Source: Vibrio vulnificus NBRC 15645 = ATCC 27562 (lineage in GTDB: Bacteria; Pseudomonadota; Gammaproteobacteria; Enterobacterales; Vibrionaceae). Taken from it: a stretch of DNA of 64,000 nt. Where the stretch lies: the NCBI RefSeq assembly GCF_002224265.1, contig NZ_CP012881.1, positions 1 to 64,000 on the forward strand, read 5' to 3'. Position numbers and translations under genes: made by a program. Shown piece after piece: positions 25,329-33,304 of the stretch; the stretch's first letter is position 1; the number at the start of each line of letters is the position of its first letter. The notes below the pieces were generated by a model that made no database searches, was not told where the DNA came from, and worked only from the letters and a program-made list of their open reading frames with translations.

Positions 25329-27263
25329 ATGTTTATACGTAAATTACTTTTATGGTTCGTTCTACTGTTCTGTTCCGTACCCGCTTTCGCGGAAAGTAGC
25401 AGTTTTCATCATTGGTATGAGTTCTATCAACAGAAACTAAAGGCCGATGACGGCGCAGCCTTTGACTTGCTACAAGAGCGTTACTCAGCACTATTGCCAA
25501 GCGCCGAGAAGCTCTACGTCAGCGGGCTACTGTTTGATTACCTTTCAAATAGGGATCAGCCCTACTATGGTGCAAGTCAGCATAGCGATAGCCACTTTGC
25601 TCGCCAAGAAGCTCTCTATGTCGATGCAATGTATTTGCGTAAAGAGGGGCAATACGATTCTGCCGTTGAGAAATTCCGTGCCGTGTTGAATCATGCTGCT
25701 CAACTCGATGAAAAAAACACCAAAGAACTCATTTACTATCAGCTTTGCTACACACTGAACGAGCAAGGTGAACTCCACAAAGCGAAACACTTCTGCTCAA
25801 AGCTACAACAACAGATAGATAGCAATGACAGTACATTACTGCCTAAGTACCTGAGCTATCGTATCATCGCCAACAATTTCAGTTACCGAGGCGAGCCCCA
25901 TCTTGCACTAGCAAACTACCAGAAGATGTTGCATGCCCTACCCGCTAACGCCGATCGTTCGGGCGCTTTTAATGATATTGGCAACCAATTACGTGAAGTC
26001 AGCCAGTTTCAACAATCAGAAAACTACCTTCTCGATGCTTTGGCAATTCGACAAAATGCAAACTCGCCAACAGAGCTTGCTCAAGTGTTACACAGCCTCG
26101 CACAGCTCTATGCAGATTGGCACAAACACGAGCAAGCCGAGAGTTATTATCAACAAGCACTGGCCCTATTACGCAAAGACCAACATACCTTCGGCCTCGC
26201 AATGACCTATTCCGGACTTGGCTCTTTGTATATTGAACAAGGGGAATTCGCAAAAGGAAAGGAACTGCTTAATCAAGCGCTAAATGAAGCCAACTTGGGT
26301 CAAAACCACCGTTTAAGCGCGGAAATTCATTATCGCTTTAGCCTTGCCTACTTGCAGGCAGGTGAGCTTCAGGCGTCACTTTCTCATGCCGACCAAGCGT
26401 ATCAATCTGCGGTTTCAATGGATTTTCTTTCGCTTCAGGCAAAAGCATCACTACAACTTTCTGAGACTTATAAAGCTCTGGCTGATTTTCCCCGAGCCTA
26501 CGAGTGTTACCACCGATATGCCGAGATCGAGTTTCGATTAAGAGACAAAGACACGACCAGTGCACTTGAAGCGTTGGATCTTGCTCAGCAGCAGTTTGAA
26601 TACCAACTGCGCATTGCACAATTGCAAAGTGACAACGAAAAAAAACTGATTGAGCTGCAAAACTACCAACAGAAAAAATCACTGTATAGCTTATTGGTCG
26701 CGGCAACGCTTATCGTTGTTGGGTTATTTTTCCTCACGAGTCAGCAAAAAAGAAAGCAATCTCAGCTCGATATGATGACGGGAGCATTAAATCGTGGCTC
26801 AGCGATCAAAGCAATTAAGCAAGCGAGCTCCGCAAAGCATCCACACAGCAAAAACGTTTTGATTCTGTTTGATCTCGATAACTTCAAATGGGTCAATGAT
26901 CAGTTTGGTCATCCAACGGGAGATAAGCTGTTAATCACTATTTGCAAAACTTTGCTTGGGGAGCTGCAAAGAGGCGATATTCTTGGCCGGTTAGGTGGTG
27001 AGGAATTTATCTTGTTGCTGCGAGAAGTCGAAGATATCGATGTGCAATTTCGCGTTGAAAAGTTGCATGATCTTATTAGCGAATGCCGCATCGCGTCTCC
27101 ATCGAACACCGCTGTATCTGTTAGTGCTAGTTTCTCTTTTCTCGCCACTCCTAGAGCGCTTGCAGATTTCGATGAGCTCTATTCTATCTTGGATCAAGCG
27201 CTTTATCAGGCGAAGAAAAACGGCCGTAACACCATCATTGACGCCTACAACGCCGCGATTTAA
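25329..27263 (+). CDS. Membrane-anchored TPR-GGDEF diguanylate cyclase
   Basis: Makes cyclic di-GMP from GTP in the cytoplasm under control of a periplasmic sensor region. Residues 1-21 are a signal peptide (LLLWFVLLFCSVPAFA). Residues ~30-430 are helical tetratricopeptide-type repeats (for example QAESYYQQALALLRKDQHTF). A coiled-coil-like stretch is followed by one membrane helix at ~449-470 (LLVAATLIVVGLFFLTS) and a GGDEF domain (~480-640) with an intact GGEEF signature at 556-560, so it is probably active. The RxxD product-inhibition site normally placed five residues upstream is QRGD here, i.e. its arginine is not in register, so feedback inhibition may be weak. Location next to the Lap-type adhesin cluster suggests, but does not prove, that it supplies the c-di-GMP that keeps the adhesin on the surface. 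No clear Shine-Dalgarno precedes the ATG. Confidence 0.9.
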   Translation: MFIRKLLLWFVLLFCSVPAFAESSSFHHWYEFYQQKLKADDGAAFDLLQERYSALLPSAEKLYVSGLLFDYLSNRDQPYYGASQHSDSHFARQEALYVDAMYLRKEGQYDSAVEKFRAVLNHAAQLDEKNTKELIYYQLCYTLNEQGELHKAKHFCSKLQQQIDSNDSTLLPKYLSYRIIANNFSYRGEPHLALANYQKMLHALPANADRSGAFNDIGNQLREVSQFQQSENYLLDALAIRQNANSPTELAQVLHSLAQLYADWHKHEQAESYYQQALALLRKDQHTFGLAMTYSGLGSLYIEQGEFAKGKELLNQALNEANLGQNHRLSAEIHYRFSLAYLQAGELQASLSHADQAYQSAVSMDFLSLQAKASLQLSETYKALADFPRAYECYHRYAEIEFRLRDKDTTSALEALDLAQQQFEYQLRIAQLQSDNEKKLIELQNYQQKKSLYSLLVAATLIVVGLFFLTSQQKRKQSQLDMMTGALNRGSAIKAIKQASSAKHPHSKNVLILFDLDNFKWVNDQFGHPTGDKLLITICKTLLGELQRGDILGRLGGEEFILLLREVEDIDVQFRVEKLHDLISECRIASPSNTAVSVSASFSFLATPRALADFDELYSILDQALYQAKKNGRNTIIDAYNAAI

Positions 27264-27290
27264 CCCCATATTTGCTTGAACAGAAAATAT

Positions 27291-27335
27291 AAAAGCGATA
27301 ATTCCTGTGCGCCAAAGGCGCCAGTGAATTATCGC
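27291..27335 (-). terminator. Long hairpin between convergent genes, terminator for queC
   Basis: GCGATAATTC (27295-27304) pairs with GAATTATCGC (27326-27335) around an inner GCGCC-AAA-GGCGC stem. On the minus strand it is followed by TTTTATATTTTC, fitting a terminator of the queE-queC transcripts; the plus side lacks a T-run. Confidence 0.75.
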
Positions 27336-27372
27336 AACTCAACAGCAATGATGCCATTTTGTGTTTCGTTTA

Positions 27373-28068
27373 TTAAGATTCCGCGTGCTGCTTTTCAACT
27401 AGAGAAGCCATGATCGCCTCACGGTTGTCTAGATAGTCATTCAGTCCGACTTTACGTAAATGACAAGAAGGGCAATCACCACAACCATCCCCAATAATAC
27501 CGTTGTAACATGTTAAGGTTTTTTCTCTGACTAATTGCAAAGCGTTATTTTGATCCGCAAGCGCCCACGTCTCGGCTTTGTTGAGCCACATGAGTGGTGT
27601 TTGGATCACTAATGGCTTATCCATGCCCTTCACAAGAGCACTGTTCATCGCTTTGACAAAGTCATCACGACAATCTGGATAGCCAGAAAAATCGGTTTCA
27701 CACACCCCAGTAATGATCGTCTCTGCGCCAATTTGATAAGCGTAAATACCCGCCAGCGTGAGGAAAAGAATGTTACGACCAGGAACAAACGAGTTAGGTA
27801 AACCATTCTCCTGCAGTTCATGAGATACGGGAATATCGTCGCGAGTCAGTGAACTGATAGCCAACTCATTGAGCAGCGTCACATCCATCACTTTGTGCGC
27901 CGCTACACCCAGCTCTTTTGCCAGATTTTGCGCCACTTCGATTTCAAGACGGTGACGTTGGCCATAATCAAACGTGATGGCATGCACTTCATCAAATTCA
28001 TTGAGTGCTTTGACTAAACAGGTCGTCGAGTCCTGACCACCACTAAAGACCACTACGGCTTTGTTCAT
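27373..28068 (-). CDS. queC: 7-cyano-7-deazaguanine (preQ0) synthase QueC
   Basis: ATP-dependent conversion of 7-carboxy-7-deazaguanine to preQ0 in queuosine synthesis. The N-terminal PP-loop SGGQDSTT (residues 9-16) binds ATP. The C-terminal zinc site is visible as [11 protein letters not shown] plus an upstream cysteine ([10 protein letters not shown]). Length 231 aa is normal. It follows queE with 12 nt between them on the minus strand, a two-gene queuosine unit. Confidence 0.95.
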   Translation of the reverse strand: MNKAVVVFSGGQDSTTCLVKALNEFDEVHAITFDYGQRHRLEIEVAQNLAKELGVAAHKVMDVTLLNELAISSLTRDDIPVSHELQENGLPNSFVPGRNILFLTLAGIYAYQIGAETIITGVCETDFSGYPDCRDDFVKAMNSALVKGMDKPLVIQTPLMWLNKAETWALADQNNALQLVREKTLTCYNGIIGDGCGDCPSCHLRKVGLNDYLDNREAIMASLVEKQHAES

Positions 28069-28080
28069 AAATAATCCCTC

Positions 28081-28749
28081 TTACGCGATACTCAGGTACT
28101 TATGTGTTTGAATCGACAAACGCCAATTGCGCTTAATACAGGTGTCGATGCACAACTGAGTCGCTCTCTCTTTTTGACTAATCGGTTGCAGTGCGATCGT
28201 CGTTGTTGCAGGCACTTGAGCACGAAGCAGTAAAGCATCTAACTGGTCGATGTCTTTCCGAGTACCGACCGGATGTTTGATCTCGTTGGCTCGTTGCAAA
28301 GCACTGTCTAAGATCGGCAACTTACCTTTCATCGCGACTTTAGGCGATACCGTCACCCAAGTGTTTGCGCTTGCTTTGACTTCATAAGTGCCACTGGTCT
28401 CTATCTGACATTGGCAGCCAATGGCTTCAAATGCTTGTGTCAACTCAGTAAGATCGTACAGACAAGGTTCACCGCCAGTAATGACGATGTGCTTGGCGCT
28501 GTAGCCTTGACGTTGGTACTGCTCAACAATGGATTCGGCATCCGCTTGACACCACGTCGGACTGTCGCCTGTTTTAACGATGATCTCCGCAAAACTTTGT
28601 TCATCTTGCTCTGCAGCTTCCCACGTTTGCTTGGTATCACACCAAGAGCACCCTACAGGACAAATCTGTAAGCGCACGAAAACCGCTGGAACACCAGTAA
28701 ACACACCTTCGCCCTGAATGGTTTCAAACATCTCGTTAACTTTGTACAA
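28081..28749 (-). CDS. queE: 7-carboxy-7-deazaguanine synthase QueE (radical SAM)
   Basis: Radical-SAM enzyme converting 6-carboxytetrahydropterin to 7-carboxy-7-deazaguanine. The cluster motif CPVGCSWC (C-x3-C-x2-C) follows NEMFETIQGEG at the N-terminus, and the TGGEPC SAM-binding motif and the C-terminal ALQPISQKE / WRLSIQTHKYL motifs match E. coli QueE closely. I place the start at TTG 28749 (MYKVNEMF after initiation), which aligns with E. coli, giving 222 aa, with AGGG about 10 nt upstream. GTG 28755 and the far upstream TTG 28779 are alternatives. It heads the queE-queC unit. Confidence 0.92.
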   Translation of the reverse strand: MYKVNEMFETIQGEGVFTGVPAVFVRLQICPVGCSWCDTKQTWEAAEQDEQSFAEIIVKTGDSPTWCQADAESIVEQYQRQGYSAKHIVITGGEPCLYDLTELTQAFEAIGCQCQIETSGTYEVKASANTWVTVSPKVAMKGKLPILDSALQRANEIKHPVGTRKDIDQLDALLLRAQVPATTTIALQPISQKERATQLCIDTCIKRNWRLSIQTHKYLSIA

Positions 28750-28923
28750 CGTCACTACAACCCTAAAAATTTTTCGCAAGGCGCAGACCTTAAATGAGAG
28801 TCGCTCCTAGGTCAAATGAATCTCTTCTCAACGAAAAAATTCATTGTTAATTTGACTCATTTTATAGTTTCATACGCCTCATTATTCTTTTCTCTTTTTC
28901 ATTTTCATTAAGTGTAGGTAAGC

Positions 28924-29733
28924 ATGTACAAGTTGATTGCGCTGGATATGGACGGCACATTACTCAATAGTGATAAACAGATCTCTGAACCCAATAAAGA
29001 AGCGATTCGCCAAGCTCGCGCGGCAGGCGTGACCGTGGTACTTGCTTCTGGCCGCCCGTTAGAGGGGATGCAAAGCAAACTGGAAGAACTACAGATCGAT
29101 TCAGACAAAGACTTTGTTCTTTTTTACAACGGCTCAATGGTCAAGAACGTGGCGACGGGTGAACTCATCCATGAGCAGATCATCGATGGCAAAGCGGCAA
29201 AAAAAATCGCTCGTTTGGCTGACAAACTGGGTGTATACGTACACGCATTCAGCAAAGAATTTGGCCTGATTACTCCGCAAAACAATCCGTACACCGGCAT
29301 TGAAGCCAACATCAATGGTCTCAGCATTACCGAAATGAATTTTGATGCCTTAGCGGATGACCATCCAATCATCAAAACCATGATTGTGGCTGAGCCCTCA
29401 GAGCTCACCAAAGCCATCGCCGCCCTACCCGCCGTATTGCACGATGAATTCACCATTGTCCAGAGCGCTCCATTCTTCCTCGAGTTTTTAAACCCAGCCA
29501 GTAATAAAGGAATTGGTGTGGCTGCGATTGCAGAATATCTCGGTATTCGCGCGGAAGAAGTAATTTGTATGGGAGATGCCGAAAACGATCACCATATGTT
29601 GAAGTACGCAGGGCTTGGCATTGCTATGGCTAATGCCATGGAAGAGACCAAGCAAATCGCAGATTACATCACCGACAGCAATAATGACCATGGCGTCGCA
29701 ACGGCGATTGAAAAATTTGTGCTCAATGCCTAA
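28924..29733 (+). CDS. yidA: Cof-type HAD sugar phosphatase, YidA-like
   Basis: Cytoplasmic phosphatase of the haloacid dehalogenase superfamily acting on small phosphorylated metabolites; E. coli YidA hydrolyses sugar phosphates. Motif I DMDGTLLNSD (residues 8-17) carries the nucleophile, motif II is SGRP, and motif IV GDAENDHHML binds magnesium. The C2-type cap (~85-195) and overall sequence, including SAPFFLEFLNP and NKGIGV, match YidA along its length (269 aa). ATG with AGGT upstream. Monocistronic, divergent from queE. Confidence 0.88.
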   Translation: MYKLIALDMDGTLLNSDKQISEPNKEAIRQARAAGVTVVLASGRPLEGMQSKLEELQIDSDKDFVLFYNGSMVKNVATGELIHEQIIDGKAAKKIARLADKLGVYVHAFSKEFGLITPQNNPYTGIEANINGLSITEMNFDALADDHPIIKTMIVAEPSELTKAIAALPAVLHDEFTIVQSAPFFLEFLNPASNKGIGVAAIAEYLGIRAEEVICMGDAENDHHMLKYAGLGIAMANAMEETKQIADYITDSNNDHGVATAIEKFVLNA

Positions 29734-29741
29734 CGCTCCTA

Positions 29742-29762
29742 CCGGAGGGCTCATGCCCTCTG
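29742..29762 (+). terminator. Possible terminator
   Basis: CCGGAGGGC-TCAT-GCCCTCTGG, a 9-bp stem with one G-T pair, right after the yidA-like gene; only a poor T-tract follows. Confidence 0.45.
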
Positions 29763-29886
29763 GTCTATCTCACATTTTGGGAGCGAGTTAAAACTTTATC
29801 TTGCTCAACTAAATTTTACCGTACAAGACACCGCCAAAATGATAGCATTAGTGTGATTACTTTAATCTCAACAAAGTGAGCACTAA

Positions 29887-31524
29887 ATGTTTGTTAATCT
29901 TTCAATAAAACAAAAAATCATCTTCCCTGTTTTTCTTATTATTTCTCTATTCGCCGTTAGCTCTGTGTTGAATATTCTCGCTTCTCAAAAGCAAACCGAG
30001 CTAACTCACACCCTTCGTGATGACATCATGCCAACGCTCTTCACCATTGAAGATGCGTATCGTGATATGTATCAGGCGACTTCCGCGATCCAAGGTTTGG
30101 TTCTTTCTGATACCAAACAAGAAATTGAACGCGAGCAGTTTGAATACAAAGACAACGCACACAAAGCTATTCCTCGTATGAAAGCGGCGCAAAAGTTAAT
30201 CGATTCAGGGCTTTTGCCTTCCACCGCGCAACGTGAGCTCGACGTGTTAGTCACACTGGCCAATAGCTGGCTAAAGGATTACGAAACGTTACTCAGCCTA
30301 CCTGAGGATCAATGGTTTACCTATTACGATGAAAATAAGGGCACATTCGATAAGAAGTTTTCAGCCACTCGTAAACAACTCAATGTTGTTAAGAAATTAG
30401 TGGAAGAGGCGCAAAATACTCTTCAGCAACAAATTAATAACGCAGCCTCTCAAGCGGAAAGAACACTGGAACTCGGTACCCTTTTTGTCATTCTACTGGC
30501 CACAGCAATGTGCTGGTTCTTAATTAAAGCCATCGTAACGCCAATTGAACACATTCGCAGCGCGATGGATGAAATTGCCTCTGGTGATGGTGATTTGCGT
30601 CAGCGCATTGAAATGGATAGCAATGATGAAATCGGCCAACTTGCTGGCGCGTTTAACGTGTTTGTCAGCAAAATCCAAGCAACCATTGAGCAGGTGGTGA
30701 ACACGACCAATAATGTCCGTAGTGAAATGAATCAGCTAACGGAAATCACTCGCTCTGTTGCAGATTCAACCTATCGCCAACAGCAAGAAAGCGAAGTAGT
30801 AGCGGCAGCCGTGCATGAAATGCAGGCAACCAGTCAAAGCGTGAGTGACAACGCAACGGATGCTGCAACAGAAAGCCACAACGCCGATCAAGAAGTGCAA
30901 AACACCAGTCAAATTGTCGATAGCACTGTGGATGCGATCCGCCGCCTTGCTGACGATATTAACAACGCAAGTCATGTGATCCATACGCTTGACGATGATG
31001 TGAGTAACATCGCGTCTATTTTGGACGTGATTCGTGGCATCGCAGAACAAACCAACCTTCTGGCGCTAAACGCAGCCATCGAAGCGGCGCGTGCTGGTGA
31101 GCAAGGCCGTGGATTTGCCGTTGTCGCAGATGAAGTGCGTTCACTCGCGAGCCGCACTCAGCAAAGTACCGGTGAAATCCAAACCATGATTGAACGTCTG
31201 CAAGGCGGCGCTCGCCAAGCGGTATCGGTAATGGAATCAAGCAAACGCAGCAGTGACTCCACGATTGAGTCAGCGCAATCTGCAACTCATTCTCTGCAAG
31301 AGATTTTACGCGCTATCGCCAATATGAGTGAGATGAACACACAAATTGCCACCGCGGCGAATCAACAAAGCAGCGTAAGTGAAGAAGTAAACGCCAACGT
31401 TCAACGCATCGCAGACAACAGCAGCGCGATCGTGAGCGTGGTTCAAAATGCCGAGACCGCCATTCAACGTCTATCACAGCAATGTGGTCAGTTGGATCGC
31501 CTTGTGTCGCAATTCAAATGCTAA
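29887..31524 (+). CDS. Methyl-accepting chemotaxis protein
   Basis: Transmembrane chemoreceptor of 545 aa. Membrane helix 1 at ~11-31, a periplasmic helical ligand region ~35-195 (four-helix-bundle type, no recognisable Cache domain), helix 2 at ~196-216, HAMP ~216-268, then the cytoplasmic signalling domain with the highly conserved hairpin tip [20 protein letters not shown] near residue 385. No C-terminal NWETF-type CheR/CheB tether (ends SQFKC). Ligand unknown. It stands alone with its own terminator. Confidence 0.92.
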   Translation: MFVNLSIKQKIIFPVFLIISLFAVSSVLNILASQKQTELTHTLRDDIMPTLFTIEDAYRDMYQATSAIQGLVLSDTKQEIEREQFEYKDNAHKAIPRMKAAQKLIDSGLLPSTAQRELDVLVTLANSWLKDYETLLSLPEDQWFTYYDENKGTFDKKFSATRKQLNVVKKLVEEAQNTLQQQINNAASQAERTLELGTLFVILLATAMCWFLIKAIVTPIEHIRSAMDEIASGDGDLRQRIEMDSNDEIGQLAGAFNVFVSKIQATIEQVVNTTNNVRSEMNQLTEITRSVADSTYRQQQESEVVAAAVHEMQATSQSVSDNATDAATESHNADQEVQNTSQIVDSTVDAIRRLADDINNASHVIHTLDDDVSNIASILDVIRGIAEQTNLLALNAAIEAARAGEQGRGFAVVADEVRSLASRTQQSTGEIQTMIERLQGGARQAVSVMESSKRSSDSTIESAQSATHSLQEILRAIANMSEMNTQIATAANQQSSVSEEVNANVQRIADNSSAIVSVVQNAETAIQRLSQQCGQLDRLVSQFKC

Positions 31525-31541
31525 TTTGCCAAGAGCAAAAC

Positions 31542-31575
31542 AAAAACGCCTCGGACAAAAAACCGAGGCGTTTTT
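31542..31575. terminator. Bidirectional rho-independent terminator
   Basis: AAAAACGCCTCGG-ACAAAAAA-CCGAGGCGTTTTT between convergent genes; T-run on the plus side and the complementary run on the minus side serve both the chemoreceptor and the NUDIX-PAP2 gene. Confidence 0.95.
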
Positions 31576-31585
31576 ATTTCTTCAC

Positions 31586-33025
31586 TTAATTCTGTTGATT
31601 GAAACGCTTTGTTAAAACCGCAAACAATAAGGCGATGAGAGGATAACGCAAAGTCTCGACAATGAAAGAATAGAGACCACTATAAGCGATAACACCTTGA
31701 GCCAAGGTGATGATCAAGTTAAAGGAAAGCAACGCCACAACAATGATCAACGTATGACCTTGAGAGAGTGATACCTTAGAGGTTTTGAAGAACACCACCA
31801 ACAGTGAAATCACAATTAATGTGGCTAACCAAGCGGAAAACACCGGTAATGGCCACATGGCGGTTAACACGGCTGCCAACACGGCCATCGCAATCCAAAC
31901 GCTTTTTGCACCAAGCAACTGAGCAACGTTCACATTCGGTTTGCTATCCAAACGAATGATGTGCCAGGCCACTAAGCCACCGAGCAAACCGCCAATCATC
32001 ATATCGGCGATAAACGCGGCGCCAGAATAGAACTTGCCAAGCATCACCACGCTGATCACCAATGAAGTCAATCTTAGCGCTCTTCCACTTCGCAACCAGG
32101 CTAGTCGGTGTAAAATCAAAGCAGACAAACACGCCCAAACCGCAATAGGTAAGCTCGGGAAGCCGAAGCCATAACTTTGCGTCATCTCAAGCACTGGCCA
32201 ATAGACATGTGGCCTCGGAAGTGCAAACCCTTGTTGAGCAACCAAGCAAAGCAGTGAGGTCGCAACAACGGCAAAAAACAGTTGATAGGTAAAGTCACGG
32301 CCAAAACGCCACATTGCTAATGGCATTACCACTAAAAGTATTTCAGGCGAAGTCAGATAAATCGCGAAGTAACTGAGCAACAAGCCCAATGCGCTCAGCA
32401 CTGGAGACGATGCCACAAACGATTGCAGTTGCATTAACCAACCCAGCTCTACTTGATGGTAACTTGGCGCCGATTCAACCAAATCATTGACGTAGGCCAC
32501 TGCTTGATCCGTCGCTTGGCCAAACATCTGTTGCACCATTGGCCACTGTTGCGGATAACGGTATTGACTCGCTTCAAGCGCCAAAGGAGACAGTAGCATG
32601 GCAGAGGCAATTTCGACGCCGTAGTGTGGGGCAAACCAAACCGGAAGCTCATTGCCATCTAAACTATTGTTGAAGTTGAATGCCACTACTGATGAATCAG
32701 AAATGCAGTCATAGAATACCGCCTGTTCATTGTAGCCAAGCACTTTACCTACGGTAACCACCAGCCCGGTTTCTTCCCAAGTTTCTCTTTGCGCGGTAAC
32801 CGCAGGGTCCTCACCCGCAATGATCGTTCCTCCAGGAAGAGAAATTTGATGAGTTAAGATCTCATTGACTAAAACCAACTTGTCATCTGCACGGACGATA
32901 CACAGCGCCCCTTTCAATCCCTCAGGTAATGAGGTTGAAGAGGCCGCAAAAGAGAAAGTGGAAAACACCAATGAAATAATGAGACTGATTACAACGAAAA
33001 ATGACCGCTTATACACGCCAGACAA
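31586..33025 (-). CDS. NUDIX hydrolase / PAP2-like membrane fusion protein
   Basis: 479 aa with an N-terminal signal sequence (residues ~8-28), a NUDIX domain (~35-170) with a complete Nudix box (G-x5-E-x7-RE-x2-EE-x-G at residues 66-87) and a C-terminal polytopic PAP2-superfamily domain (~190-400) plus extra membrane helices. The NUDIX half should hydrolyse nucleoside-diphosphate-linked or similar substrates, apparently outside the cytoplasm. In the PAP2 half the canonical PSGH is PSLP (around residue 287), the third motif SRx5Hx3D reads K-x5-A-x3-D and the first-motif lysine is Gln, so both catalytic histidines are absent and phosphatase activity is doubtful. NUDIX-PAP2 fusions are known in Vibrio; the physiological substrate is not known to me. 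Confidence 0.82.
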   Translation of the reverse strand: MSGVYKRSFFVVISLIISLVFSTFSFAASSTSLPEGLKGALCIVRADDKLVLVNEILTHQISLPGGTIIAGEDPAVTAQRETWEETGLVVTVGKVLGYNEQAVFYDCISDSSVVAFNFNNSLDGNELPVWFAPHYGVEIASAMLLSPLALEASQYRYPQQWPMVQQMFGQATDQAVAYVNDLVESAPSYHQVELGWLMQLQSFVASSPVLSALGLLLSYFAIYLTSPEILLVVMPLAMWRFGRDFTYQLFFAVVATSLLCLVAQQGFALPRPHVYWPVLEMTQSYGFGFPSLPIAVWACLSALILHRLAWLRSGRALRLTSLVISVVMLGKFYSGAAFIADMMIGGLLGGLVAWHIIRLDSKPNVNVAQLLGAKSVWIAMAVLAAVLTAMWPLPVFSAWLATLIVISLLVVFFKTSKVSLSQGHTLIIVVALLSFNLIITLAQGVIAYSGLYSFIVETLRYPLIALLFAVLTKRFNQQN

Positions 33026-33263
33026 CCTTTACTTTACCTATTGTTTTATTTGTATCTTTTTAGAACGAAGCCATCGATTCGTACACCGAGAGCACTCTGC
33101 TCAAAAGAGTTGGCGCAATAATGACAGGAAACTCGATATTTTTCGACCTAAATTAACTTCAATCTGCGAGATGAAAGCCGTATTGAACGTCGTATCTGTC
33201 GTCCCAAACCATAGCCACGCCTCTCGGTTGACGCCCTACTTCACTCCTCAGTGTCTTTAGCTG

Positions 33264-33297
33264 CTAAAAAGAAACAAGCCTCGCAAACGAGGCTTGT
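33264..33297 (-). terminator. Rho-independent terminator of the protease gene
   Basis: ACAAGCCTCG-CAAA-CGAGGCTTGT (33274-33297), 10-bp perfect stem; on the minus strand it is followed by TTTCTTTTT. Confidence 0.85.
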
Positions 33298-33304
33298 GAG
33301 TAAG

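Noticed and set aside
32865..33260. 131-codon plus-strand open frame antisense to the NUDIX-PAP2 gene start
   Set aside because: Overlaps the signal peptide region and promoter of a well-supported gene on the other strand and has no domain character.
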